Source of the DNA: CAYREX01 sp964423505
Lineage (GTDB): Bacteria; Fermentibacterota; Fermentibacteria; Fermentibacterales; JCC-6
Direction of reading: 5' to 3'
Length of the DNA stretch: 45,922 bases
NCBI GenBank assembly: GCA_964423505.1
Contig: CAYREX010000020.1
Span: 1 to 45,922, forward strand
Each line of letters opens with the position of its first letter. Position 1 is the first letter of the stretch. Below are positions 6,000-13,067 of this stretch, piece after piece. Position numbers and translations under genes: made by a program. The notes beneath the pieces were generated by a model. It was given only the letters and a program-made list of their open reading frames with translations. It made no database searches and was not told the DNA's origin.

Positions 6000-7700
6000 C
6001 TAGAGCACCACCAGCCTGCTGCAGGCCGCCCCACCGGAGGTGGTCAGCCGCAGGAAGTAGATGCCGGGTGGATGGGAAGCCTTCCAGTCCACGGAGTGCT
6101 CACCGGACTCAAGCGTGCTCCTGACCAGCAGATCGACCCGCCTTCCCGACGTATCGAACACGGCCAGCTCCGCCGGACCCGCCGACTCCATGCGGAAAGT
6201 GACGATGGAGCCGGTGATGCAGGGGTTCGGAGCCGCCAGCAATCCGTGAACCGTAGCGCTGCCGGCCCATCCGACACCGGTCTGGACCCCCAGTGAGCCG
6301 TCGGCGTTGACGTTCTGCGCGTAGATGCCGTAATCGTTCCTGTAGTCGCACCAGGCGAAGAGGGTCCTGCCCTCCAGGCTTCCGCAGGCGACCAGGTCGT
6401 CCTTTCCTCCCAGGCTGGCGGCGGAGAAGCTGACCGGTCCCCACAGGGCGGAACCGTCCCAGCCAAGCCTGTGAGCCCGTGCAGCGGTGGCACCGCCTCC
6501 GGTAAGGTAGCCTACCGTGAAAGCGGAGTCGTCCACCGCAAGGCGGACGAAGGAGGTCTGGTCACCTCCCGGAGGGACCAGCTCCAGCCCGGCATCACCC
6601 CACTGCCTGTCGCCGTACTCGTCCAGTAGCTGGCCGCTGACGCCGAACCGGTCCTGATCGAAGTTGCTCTCGACCCAGAAGACGACCGCCTGCCCCGGTG
6701 TCGGGGCCGGTTCCGCTGATGGCTGCATGTGCAGGCGGTCGTTCGAATAGACCGATGCCAGCGCTCCGTTGTGCGGATAGAGAGGATCTCCGTCCGCGTC
6801 GATGTACTGCACCCGGACGTCGAAGGCGGTCAGACTCGGCGAGTCGTACCAGCAGCAGACAGCGCCGCCCGATCCGTCCGGCACGATTTCCGGGGTGGTC
6901 CATGGGGTTATCGCCCCTATGTCATATATGAGGATAGGGGTATCGCCCCAGCCCCAGTCTCCGTCGGAGTCGAGAAGACCGACGTAGAGATGGGTGGTCA
7001 CCATCGGGTAGGACCCGGTAGAGCTCTTGTAGAGCACGATGGCGCTGTCCGGGCCGGAGGGGACAACCAGCGGCTGGGAGAGGTCGCGGGACGGGTCCTG
7101 CAGCAGCAGGCCGGCCTCGCCCCAGAGCCTGGCTCCGGCCGGGGAGAGCTTCTGAAGGGCGATGTCGTCCTGCGTGCCGGACCTGCCCCAGGCGACCACC
7201 GCGTTGCCCTCCGGCGTGACCGCGACGCTCGCGGCCGGCTCGAACAGCTCCTGCGTGGTGTCGGAGAGACAGATGCCGTCCGCACCCCATACGAAGTCTC
7301 CGCTGCCGTCCACCATGTACGCGAAAACGTCCAGGTCTCCGTACCGGATGTCCGAGAAAGCCACCACCGCCCGGTCCCGGTCGTCCACCGCCAGCCCGTA
7401 GTCCACGAGCCAGCTCTGCTGGGGATGGTCGCTCACCAGCAGACCCTCGTCAGGGAAAATCGAGTTGCCGCCGGCGTCCAGCCTCTGGAGGTACATGGCG
7501 TACCCGCCGTCCCTGGAATCGAACCAGGATATCCAGCACCCGCCATCCGATGTCGGGACCATCTTGGGCGTCACCTGCTCGCCTGAGAGGTCGCATACTT
7601 CGAGGTTCGCTAGCGAATCCGCGCTCCAGCCCCCCAGGGCCGCTCCGGGAACCAGCGCGGCGATAACCGCGAGCAGAGCAAGATGAGCTTTTCCAGACAT
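6000..7700 (-). CDS. Secreted protein with C-terminal FlgD-like/type IX-like sorting domain
   Basis: 566 residues from ATG 7700, which follows GGGAGAC. A signal peptide (KAHLALLAVIAALVPGAALG) is followed by a long beta-rich region with recurring units of the type 'VAWxDxR..DxxIYAQxLDxxGxxxW', such as WISWFDSRDGGYAMYLQRL and LFAWCDYRNDYGIYAQNV. This is a propeller-like surface repeat. The last 80 residues (APNPCITGSIVTFRM, then LAVFDTSGRRVDLLV and PPGIYFLRLT) form a FlgD-Ig/type IX-style sorting domain. It is probably exported to the cell surface; function unknown. The same frame is open upstream into the 585-bp repeat, but that extension lacks coding character and the signal peptide sets the start. 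Confidence 0.85.
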   Translation of the reverse strand: MSGKAHLALLAVIAALVPGAALGGWSADSLANLEVCDLSGEQVTPKMVPTSDGGCWISWFDSRDGGYAMYLQRLDAGGNSIFPDEGLLVSDHPQQSWLVDYGLAVDDRDRAVVAFSDIRYGDLDVFAYMVDGSGDFVWGADGICLSDTTQELFEPAASVAVTPEGNAVVAWGRSGTQDDIALQKLSPAGARLWGEAGLLLQDPSRDLSQPLVVPSGPDSAIVLYKSSTGSYPMVTTHLYVGLLDSDGDWGWGDTPILIYDIGAITPWTTPEIVPDGSGGAVCCWYDSPSLTAFDVRVQYIDADGDPLYPHNGALASVYSNDRLHMQPSAEPAPTPGQAVVFWVESNFDQDRFGVSGQLLDEYGDRQWGDAGLELVPPGGDQTSFVRLAVDDSAFTVGYLTGGGATAARAHRLGWDGSALWGPVSFSAASLGGKDDLVACGSLEGRTLFAWCDYRNDYGIYAQNVNADGSLGVQTGVGWAGSATVHGLLAAPNPCITGSIVTFRMESAGPAELAVFDTSGRRVDLLVRSTLESGEHSVDWKASHPPGIYFLRLTTSGGAACSRLVVL

Positions 7701-7780
7701 GTTGTCTCCCGTCTCCGTGGCTCGATCCGGTCTTGCGTCCATAGAGAGATGGCGGCCACTCGCATGGGCGTCAACGGGAG

Positions 7781-7911
7781 CTACTCGATGGTCAGCTCCA
7801 TCCTGTTGTCCGAGAAACCAGTAACGGTCATCCCCTCCATGCGGGAGATGGTGTCCATCACCTCCTCGGTCGTAGTCTCTGATACTATCTCCATGGTCGC
7901 CCTGCCATCGA
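7781..7911 (-). pseudogene. C-terminal gene remnant cut by the repeat
   Basis: Minus-strand codons up to a TAG at 7781-7783 read LDGRATMEIVSETTTEEVMD, then TISRMEGMTVTGFSDNRMEL and TIE. The strand-helix-strand layout looks like half of a ferredoxin-like (ACT or heavy-metal-associated type) domain. The coding similarity begins exactly at the border of the 585-bp repeat copy 2, so the 5' part of the gene seems to have been removed when that element arrived. Family not recognised. Confidence 0.4.
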
Positions 7912-8496
7912 GCCACTAGGAAGCTGGATTCCGCTCCCTCCGAACCCGCCTGCCGAATCCTGATCCATAGCACACTATCTTCCCGGATCCTGCACCGCTT
8001 CGTAGCATATCCGGCGTCCCCGCGGCCGGTCAACGTATCTCTCGAGCGACAACAGCATGAAATGGACTCACCAGGGGGACAACTCCCCTGCTGACCCGGG
8101 CGGCTCTCGCTCTCACCCGGCATCAACATCCGGCACGCCGTCCCGCCAGGACACGTAGTCCGCATCAGGTTCGCAGACCACATCGAGCGGCGCGGGCGGA
8201 GGCCTGGGCAACTCCTCCACCCATAGGTCGAGATGCTCCAGGATACGCCTGATCACCGAAGGCCGCTCTATGACCGAGATGGCTTTCATCAGACTGCCGC
8301 ACCCGATGACCTGCTTCAAGCCCTTGCGGGGGATGTGTGAGGTCATCCTGGCTATCGACTCCAGGGAATCAGTCACCTCGAAGTCGCGGCCGAGGCCGGG
8401 ATGAAACCTCTCACCTCGGTAGATAGCCGGACCACTTTCTTTGGTGACCGTCATCCGCTCCAGCGAGAAGGGAGCCCCGGACAGGTACCCCGCAAG
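7912..8496. repeat. 585-bp direct repeat, copy 2 (IS91-type element remnant)
   Basis: This is the second copy of the segment at 2130-2714, in the same orientation and with one mismatch. The shared left border lies at a gene remnant (7781-7911) and the right border at a different flank from copy 1. For about 20 bp past 8496 the two copies remain loosely alike (agtccttctcccctcct versus gatacatctgccctcct) and then become unrelated. Such near-perfect identity in otherwise decaying sequence suggests recent duplication, gene conversion or an assembly effect. Confidence 0.9.
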
Positions 8497-8520
8497 AGTC
8501 CTTCTCCCCTCCTGGCGGTC
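8113..8520 (-). pseudogene. IS91-family (Y2) transposase remnant, copy 2, internally deleted
   Basis: The same deleted transposase C-terminus as at 2331-2864, with the same fusion between HIPRKGLKQVI and GCGSLMKAISVIERP. Upstream of the identical part it reads QEGRRTLAGYLSG, whereas copy 1 reads DEEGRCILAGYLSG, so the two copies descend from related but not identical parents at this end. Further upstream the frame is not transposase-like. No catalytic region remains. Confidence 0.7.
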
Positions 8521-8645
8521 TATGGAGGGCTGTGCGCTGAAGTCGAAGTCGTCCAGGGAAGCCGCTGCTGCCGGATGAGACCCCGCTACCAGGTCGCCTT
8601 GATGGAGCCCCATGTGGATTTCTCGAGGGCCATCGTATCGAACAT

Positions 8646-8792
8646 GAAGTAGGGGCCGAATCGACCGCTGTCGTTGCGGCCTTTCTGCTGCTGTTCACCA
8701 GCGTCAGCGGCTTCTGCTCGCTCTACCTGCCGTTCGGCATCGACAACCGGAAGCTCTGGGGAGGCGGTCGGGACTGCGGATCCAGCGGCTAG
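8646..8792 (+). pseudogene. DUF2892/YgaP-like inner-membrane protein, C-terminal relic
   Basis: The plus-strand frame ending at TAG 8790-8792 reads VVAAFLLLFTSVSGFCSLYL, then PFGIDNRKLW. A hydrophobic helix followed by 'GFC.LY..(L/F)GI(D/N)' is the hallmark of the C-terminal half of small DUF2892 membrane proteins. No start codon or first transmembrane helix is found upstream; the preceding bases are the ragged edge of the transposon relic. Its stop overlaps the convergent stop of the lipoprotein gene at 8789. It is most likely truncated by the insertion. Confidence 0.4.
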
Positions 8793-9283
8793 AGGCCGGA
8801 GACCTCGACCAGACGCCACACCACGGCGGAATCCGCGTTACGGGCCCACTCCACCCGGAACAGCCCCTCCAGGGGAAACTGAACAACGCCTGTGCCTCCG
8901 TACACGGCCTGAAGACGCCGTCCGTCAAGCAGCTCCAGCATCAGGAAGCATCCGTCACCGTCCGACGACAGCGGAACGGGTGTGCCGGAGTCCTCCATGA
9001 AACATCTGATGCCGAAGGAATCCGCTATGGCGTAGCTCTCAGGTGAGGAGACGCTCATGTCCAGCCGGGAGCGTACTTCCACAGTATCCCCGCTGTTGGC
9101 CTCCAGAAACCCCGCAAACCTGCCGCTGTCTGGGTAGGTAATGGCGATGCTGCGGCGGTAGACGGCAGGACCCGCGGCGTCAACCCCGGAGCCTGCAACG
9201 GCCGGTCTTAGGCAGCCCAGCAGAAGAGCCGCCAGAGACAACAGCAGCCAGCCGGCCCCAGAGACGCCCTTGCAGGTCAGCAT
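8789..9283 (-). CDS. Hypothetical lipoprotein
   Basis: 164 residues from ATG 9283; GGAGGAG lies seven bases upstream, and the start overlaps the end of the preceding gene, so translation is coupled. A hydrophobic N-terminus (GAGWLLLSLAALLLGC) with lipobox LLGC indicates a lipoprotein. The mature part is beta-rich (SIAITYPDSGRFAGFLEANS, then a closing FRVEWARNADSAVVWRLVEV) without a recognisable family. It may form an envelope pair with the upstream FG-GAP protein. An ATG 30 bases further up (9313) would place ten non-signal residues in front, which is less likely. Confidence 0.7.
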   Translation of the reverse strand: MLTCKGVSGAGWLLLSLAALLLGCLRPAVAGSGVDAAGPAVYRRSIAITYPDSGRFAGFLEANSGDTVEVRSRLDMSVSSPESYAIADSFGIRCFMEDSGTPVPLSSDGDGCFLMLELLDGRRLQAVYGGTGVVQFPLEGLFRVEWARNADSAVVWRLVEVSGL

Positions 9284-10098
9284 CCCAGCTCCTCCGAGAG
9301 CACGGGATTCCACTGCTCTCCATCGAATGCATACACGGTGAGGGACCGGCTCTCCCAGCCCTCCGAGGAGACCACCAGCTCCATTCTCCCGTCTCCATCG
9401 AGGTCAAGCACTCCGATCACCTCGGAGTGGTTCGCACCCATCATCATCTCGGTGGTTTCGGTGTGGAAGACGCCCTCCAGCACGGTGGTCCGCAGCTCCC
9501 CGTCCACAAGCTGCCTGATCATCACGAAGGAGTAGTCTCCGGGGCCGGGCTGGGTCATGCCAGGCCCTTGGGAGCTTGGCATGTTTGCCGACAGAACGAC
9601 CTCCTCGGTGCCGTCTCCGTCCAGGTCGGCGCGAATGTTCTGGGTCAGCCGGGGAGAAGAGCTCATTCCCCGCTCCTCAAGCACCTCCTGCACTGCGTCA
9701 TCGTACACCCGCTGGTCCGTCGACTGCATGCTGACCGGGCGTGGCTGGAAGTTCCCCTCACCGGATACCGCCACAAGGTGCCCCGTCGTGCCGCTCTCCA
9801 CTTCCAGCCGCAGCTCGTAGACGGACGGGTCCAGCTCGGAGGGGAACGGCTCATCCATGACCGCGGTACCCATCAGGCCGCCGGGCGCGTACAGCTTCGC
9901 CTCCAGGCCTCCTCTCATCATTTCGGCGGTCTCTTCGGGGGCCAGGAATCCTACGGGAACCGCGCCGCCTACCAGCAGGCCCCACGCGCTGCAGGAACCA
10001 GCCTGGTCGATGTAGACCGATACAACGGGCACCACGTCAGAAGCAAGAATGGAGGCGGAAAGGACCGGGATCAGAAGCAGCAGGGAAGCGTATCGCAT
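9277..10098 (-). CDS. Secreted FG-GAP-like repeat protein
   Basis: 273 residues. A signal peptide (YASLLLLIPVLSASILA) precedes a mixed region (35-150) and two calcium-binding loops of FG-GAP/EF-hand-like type: IRADLDGDGTEEVVLSAN and GVLDLDGDGRMELVVSSEG, each followed by beta strands. The start ATG 10098 follows GAGGAGA. Its stop overlaps the downstream lipoprotein start (TGA at 9279-9277, ATG at 9283), implying a two-gene operon exporting both products. Function unknown; propeller-like envelope proteins of this sort are frequent in FCB-group genomes. Confidence 0.8.
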   Translation of the reverse strand: MRYASLLLLIPVLSASILASDVVPVVSVYIDQAGSCSAWGLLVGGAVPVGFLAPEETAEMMRGGLEAKLYAPGGLMGTAVMDEPFPSELDPSVYELRLEVESGTTGHLVAVSGEGNFQPRPVSMQSTDQRVYDDAVQEVLEERGMSSSPRLTQNIRADLDGDGTEEVVLSANMPSSQGPGMTQPGPGDYSFVMIRQLVDGELRTTVLEGVFHTETTEMMMGANHSEVIGVLDLDGDGRMELVVSSEGWESRSLTVYAFDGEQWNPVLSEELGC

Positions 10099-10403
10099 GT
10101 TCTCCTCGCAGACGGGTTGGAGTTAACGGCGAAGGTCTCGCTCTTCGATCGGAACACGCCCTGACAGGACTACTATAGCGGGCTCACCTGGAGGTCATAC
10201 AGCCCAGCCCAACGGAAGCGGAAGGCAACGGCCAGAATGCAGATGAAGGACAGAGGCTGAGTCGAGAAGGTTTGCAGGAAGGGGTTTGGCACCCTCTGGA
10301 CGAGCATCCGCCTACCTTCCTACGAGGTAGCTCCGCCTGACAGAGCCAATAAATCTTCGAATCATGTAACGGTAAATGCCGCCGCCCGTTCGGAAGGATT
10401 CAT
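10099..10403. other. Intergenic region without visible gene
   Basis: About 305 bp between two divergent genes. I see no coding frame, no tRNA and no clear promoter pair. A TATAGT box on the minus strand at 10173-10178 could serve the gene starting at 10098, but no good -35 partner is visible. GGAAGG near 10392 belongs to the plus-strand gene that follows. Confidence 0.4.
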
Positions 10404-10805
10404 ATGCTCTCCATTCGACACCCCTGCCGGAAGTACAGCCTGCTGCTAACCATCTGGGCATCTTTCTGGCCCCGGCTCCGGTCTGCGCCGAAGCCCCTCC
10501 CGAGAACTCTATCCGCATCATCGCCATGAACGCCGGCCAGGACTCCACCCGCGAGAGCATCACCCTGGATACTGCGCTGTCACTCTCCCGGCGCCACTTC
10601 CACGGGATGTGGCTGCTGCGCTGGGTAAACAGCTCCGACAGGTTCGGACGCCTGGTGGGGCTGTGTGACACCACCGGGCTCTACATGGTCTGCACGGGTC
10701 ATCCGTACCTGCCCTACGGGAATCCTGACCAATGGTGGGCAAGGTACGACCCGGTCGGTCTTCTGGACGACAGCACCTTCATCCACCCCCCCGAAGGGGT
10801 AACGC
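10404..10805 (+). pseudogene. Hypothetical secreted protein, frameshifted and cut by the scaffold gap
   Basis: GGAAGG at 10392-10397 leads to ATG 10404, which opens a signal-peptide-like start (MLSIRHPCRKYSLLLTI). This frame stops at 10527, but from about 10455 the neighbouring frame continues a plausible signal peptide end (GIFLAPAPVCAEA) and a body with strongly GC-biased third positions (NSIRIIAMNAGQDS, GRLVGLCDTTGLYMV, DQWWARYDPVGLLDD). A single indel near 10455-10480 would restore one gene. The body runs into the repeat and the N gap, so the C-terminus is unknown. It may be a sequencing error rather than a true pseudogene. No family recognised. Confidence 0.45.
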
Positions 10806-10905
10806 NNNNNNNNNNNNNNNNNNNNNNNNNNNNNNNNNNNNNNNNNNNNNNNNNNNNNNNNNNNNNNNNNNNNNNNNNNNNNNNNNNNNNNNNNNNNNNN
10901 NNNNN
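10806..10905. other. Assembly gap (100 N)
   Basis: Exactly 100 undetermined bases, the usual placeholder for a scaffold gap of unknown length. The bases on both sides belong to the same 121-bp repeat. If the N are removed, the repeat phase continues without a break (10788-10805 matches 11009-11026, which are 221 = 121 + 100 bases apart). Confidence 0.97.
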
Positions 10906-10909
10906 AACA

Positions 10910-10933
10910 GGCCGAGGTCGGGTGACCTCGGCC
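10910..10933. terminator. Hairpin in repeat unit (copy of tRNA-Leu terminator)
   Basis: GGCCGAGGTC, loop GGGT, GACCTCGGCC: a perfect 10-bp stem. On the plus strand it is followed by TTATT, on the minus strand by TGTT, so it could end transcription in either direction but the T-tracts are short. It is the duplicate of the hairpin at 11031-11054. Confidence 0.45.
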
Positions 10934-11030
10934 TTATTGCTGGTACCGGGGGCGGGACTCCCTTCGACTCGCTCCGCTCGCTCAGGGCAAGCTCACCCTG
11001 CGGGTTCTCCCCCGAAGGGGTAACGCAACA

Positions 11031-11054
11031 GGCCGAGGTCGGGTGACCTCGGCC
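11031..11054. terminator. Hairpin downstream of tRNA-Leu
   Basis: The same perfect 10-bp stem and GGGT loop as at 10910-10933, starting seven bases beyond the tRNA CCA end on the minus strand. Its position fits a terminator for the secG/tRNA-Leu transcript. The run following the stem on the minus strand (TGTTGCGTT) is only weakly T-rich. Confidence 0.5.
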
Positions 11055-11061
11055 TTATTGC

Positions 11062-11148
11062 TGGTACCGGGGGCGGGACTCGAACCCGCACAGGCTAACG
11101 CCCACTAGGTCCTTAACCTAGCGTGTCTGCCAATTCCACCACCCCGGC
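11062..11148 (-). tRNA. tRNA-Leu (anticodon AAG)
   Basis: 87 nt with encoded CCA. Acceptor arms GCCGGGG and CCCCGGT pair with the G1-U72 end typical of leucine tRNAs. The T arm is GCGGG-TTCGAGT-CCCGC, and a long variable arm (TGGGCGTTAGCCTG region) marks a class II tRNA. The anticodon stem is CTAGG/CCTAG with a seven-base loop TTAAGGA, giving AAG at 34-36 for codon CUU (and CUC if A34 is deaminated). Bacteria normally use GAG here. Its 3' end is duplicated 121 bp away beside the scaffold gap. Confidence 0.93.
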
Positions 11149-11160
11149 GCTGTGAGCTCC

Positions 11161-11391
11161 CTAGAAGATGGCGAGAAGGAACGATGTGGCCATGAAGACC
11201 ACCGCGAGGGCGGACGTGGCCTTCGAGAGCATCGTGGCGGCTCCCCTGTTGCCGAAGGAGGCCGTGAGGGCGCCGCCGCCGCCGAAGGCTCCGGAGAGGC
11301 CGTCGCCCTTCGACTTCTGGAGGAGCACCACTGCCACCAGCAGCACGCAGGTCACGAAGTGGAAGATCGTCAGTATCGTTATCATCGCCAT
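11161..11391 (-). CDS. secG: Preprotein translocase subunit SecG
   Basis: 76 residues with two hydrophobic segments (ITILTIFHFVTCVLLVAVV and SALAVVFMATSFLLAIF) around a Gly-rich loop. The motif VVLLQKSKGDGLSGAFGGG is the SecG signature (LLQ..KG.GL...FGG). It is the small membrane subunit that helps SecA drive translocation through SecYEG. The gene lies 12 bp upstream of tRNA-Leu, a common bacterial arrangement (secG followed by a leucine tRNA), which supports both calls. Confidence 0.95.
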   Translation of the reverse strand: MAMITILTIFHFVTCVLLVAVVLLQKSKGDGLSGAFGGGGALTASFGNRGAATMLSKATSALAVVFMATSFLLAIF

Positions 11392-11452
11392 CCCTTTCCG
11401 GAACCCGGGCTATATACAAAACGTGGACGGGGGCTGCAAGCCCTTTCCGGGG

Positions 11453-12034
11453 CTATCCGCGCAGTCTCAGAAGCACCAGCTCGAGTGGAAAGTTCCGGCC
11501 CGGGCATGCGGTGTCGCAGCCGGGCGCGCCCCGGTGCATGATGATGTCGCTGCTTGTCAGGTCGTACCGCTCCATGAGTGTCTGCAGGAGCCTCCCCAGG
11601 GAGTCGAGCTGGGCCTGGGAGGGGCGGTGGTCGTCGAAGTCGCCGACCAGGCAGACCCCTATGCTGTCGTCGTTGTTGTTGCGGGCGTGTGCGCCGACGG
11701 CCCACTCCGGCCTGCCGGTCTGGACCTCGCCGTCAGGCGAGAGGCTGCCGTTGCCTATGATGTAGTGGTAGCCAATGTCCACCCAGCCGTTCACCGCCCT
11801 GTGGAGAGCCCTCACCGACTCGGCTGATCCGGTGCGGGTGGCCGTGTGGTGGAGGATGATGCGCCCGGTAGCCTCCCTCCTGTCGTACACGTCCGTGGAG
11901 GGAGGCATGGCCGCCGTCTCCAGGGCCTCGTCGGTTACCTCCTCCGGTACTCCCGCCACGCTCCTGACCCATTCCGAGGGCCTCTGCCGGGGCTGCTCCA
12001 TACTGTCGCCTTTCTTCTGCGCTCGGTCGTTCAT
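11453..12034 (-). CDS. N-acetylmuramoyl-L-alanine amidase (Amidase_2/PGRP-like)
   Basis: 193 residues with the zinc amidase fold: IILHHTAT (His62/63), DIGYHYIIG (Tyr89, His90), GAHARNNNDDSIGVCLVGDF, and IIMHRGAPGCDTACPGRNF (His167 and Cys177 as zinc ligands, as in PGRPs and T7-lysozyme-like enzymes). It cleaves the amide between N-acetylmuramic acid and the stem peptide. No signal peptide is visible; the first 45 residues are polar, so it may be cytoplasmic or exported another way, and a phage-endolysin origin is possible. It is divergent from the kinase gene at 12072 with only 37 bp between starts. Confidence 0.9.
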   Translation of the reverse strand: MNDRAQKKGDSMEQPRQRPSEWVRSVAGVPEEVTDEALETAAMPPSTDVYDRREATGRIILHHTATRTGSAESVRALHRAVNGWVDIGYHYIIGNGSLSPDGEVQTGRPEWAVGAHARNNNDDSIGVCLVGDFDDHRPSQAQLDSLGRLLQTLMERYDLTSSDIIMHRGAPGCDTACPGRNFPLELVLLRLRG

Positions 12035-12071
12035 ATCCTATCCCTTCCTACATTACAGTTGGAGGTCTGGC

Positions 12072-13067
12072 ATGCAAGGGGGGATACCGAACGCGGGGGG
12101 CAGGTGGTTGGTGCTGGCCAACCCCTCGGCAGGCTGCGGGAGGGGCTGCGCGGCCGCCTCCGGCGTCAGCCGGGAGCTCTCCTCCCGGGGCTTCGACCAC
12201 AGGATGCTGGTGACCGCAGGTCCCGGCGAGCTGGCCGGGCTGGCCAGGCGGGCAGGACGGGCCGGCTACTCCGGGGTGGCGGTCGTGGGCGGCGACGGCT
12301 CCGTGAGCCTGGCCGCCTCCGGCGTCCTGGAGTCCGGTAGCGGGCTGCCGGTGGCCTGCCTGCCGTGCGGAAACGGGAACGACTGGGCCAGGGCCCTCGG
12401 GCTCGGAGGGCTGAGCGGAGCCGTGGAGGCTCTCCTCGGGAGGCGCACGGTGCCCCTGGACTGCGCCGACTGCCGCATCTTAGCGCCCGGATTTTCCCGC
12501 CGGTCACGGGTGGTGAACTCCGCGGGGTTCGGGCTGGACGCCTACGTGCTGCAAAGGGCCATTCACCACAGGGGGAGGGGCGTCCCGGGCAGGTGGGCGT
12601 ACGCGGCCTCGCTGGCCGGGTCGCTATCCTCCCTGCCCTCCTGGGAGGTCTCGCTCTCGGTTGACGGACGGGAGGTCTACGCGGGGAGGATGCTGAGCCT
12701 GACGGTTGGCGTCGGCCCATACGTGGGCGGGGGGATGATGCTGGCGCCGGAGGCGGACCCCGCGGACGGGCTGCTGGACGCGGTGCTTATCCGGCCCATG
12801 CCTCTGTGGGAGTTGGTGAGAAGCCTGCCCATGGTCTACGGGGGGAGGCTGCTCGCCCACGAGGCGGTATCCGCCTGGAGGGGGTCCTTGGTCACGGTAC
12901 GGTCGGCCGGGGACATCTGCATGGAGGTGGATGGCGAGCCAGCGCTCCGGTCATCGGGCGGCGGGGAGGTCTGGCTGCGGTCAGCCCCCGGAGTCCTCCC
13001 GGTCGTCGTCCCGCCTGAAGAGGTCCGCTATCTGCATGGGGCTGGTGACTATCATGTCGGCACCTGA
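12072..13067 (+). CDS. Diacylglycerol/lipid kinase-like protein (DAGK catalytic domain)
   Basis: 331 residues from ATG 12072, set by GGAGGT at 12061-12066. Motifs of the DAGK/YegS/BmrU family are present: VLANPSAGCGRG at the N-terminus, VAVVGGDGSVSLAASGV (nucleotide/phosphate loop) and LPCGNGNDWARALG, then a C-terminal beta-sandwich with PEADPADGLLDAVLIRP. The family phosphorylates lipids such as diacylglycerol or sphingoid bases at the membrane face. The last 87 nt run antisense through the end of the HAD phosphatase gene, giving an unusually long tail after the expected domain end (VWLRSAPGVLPVVVP). It is the only intact plus-strand gene in this half of the window. Confidence 0.88.
   Translation: MQGGIPNAGGRWLVLANPSAGCGRGCAAASGVSRELSSRGFDHRMLVTAGPGELAGLARRAGRAGYSGVAVVGGDGSVSLAASGVLESGSGLPVACLPCGNGNDWARALGLGGLSGAVEALLGRRTVPLDCADCRILAPGFSRRSRVVNSAGFGLDAYVLQRAIHHRGRGVPGRWAYAASLAGSLSSLPSWEVSLSVDGREVYAGRMLSLTVGVGPYVGGGMMLAPEADPADGLLDAVLIRPMPLWELVRSLPMVYGGRLLAHEAVSAWRGSLVTVRSAGDICMEVDGEPALRSSGGGEVWLRSAPGVLPVVVPPEEVRYLHGAGDYHVGT

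Larger units (their letters stand above)
10906..11081. repeat. Tandem repeat, period 121 bp, including tRNA-Leu 3' end
   Basis: A 55-bp block (10906-10960) recurs exactly at 11027-11081. It holds a 10-bp-stem hairpin and the last 20 bases of the tRNA-Leu gene with its CCA end. Between the blocks lie 66 bp with a CG-rich palindromic sequence (starting CCTTCGACTCGCTCCGCTCG) of a kind seen as dispersed intergenic repeats in environmental genomes. An 18-bp piece of the unit (CCCCCGAAGGGGTAACGC) also precedes the gap at 10788-10805, giving at least two and a bit units. Confidence 0.85.

Noticed and set aside
5690..6034. Minus-strand frame between the repressor promoter and the secreted protein
   Set aside because: It overlaps the promoter/operator and its translation has no coherent structure; the plus-strand fragment reads better.
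7701..8183. Upstream extension of the secreted protein frame into repeat copy 2
   Set aside because: The extension is read from the non-coding end of the transposon relic and an out-of-frame gene remnant; a signal peptide and ribosome site mark ATG 7700 as the start.
10312..10674. Minus-strand frame opposite the broken secreted gene
   Set aside because: Codon bias and a ribosome site favour the plus strand; the minus-strand translation is Arg/Ser-rich with no features.
10376..11023. Plus-strand frame running through the N gap
   Set aside because: Continuity across 100 unknown bases is meaningless, and the part after the gap is repeat and tRNA sequence.
10906..11081. CRISPR array
   Set aside because: Only two full copies with a 66-bp interval, containing a tRNA end and a terminator-like hairpin; no cas genes nearby.
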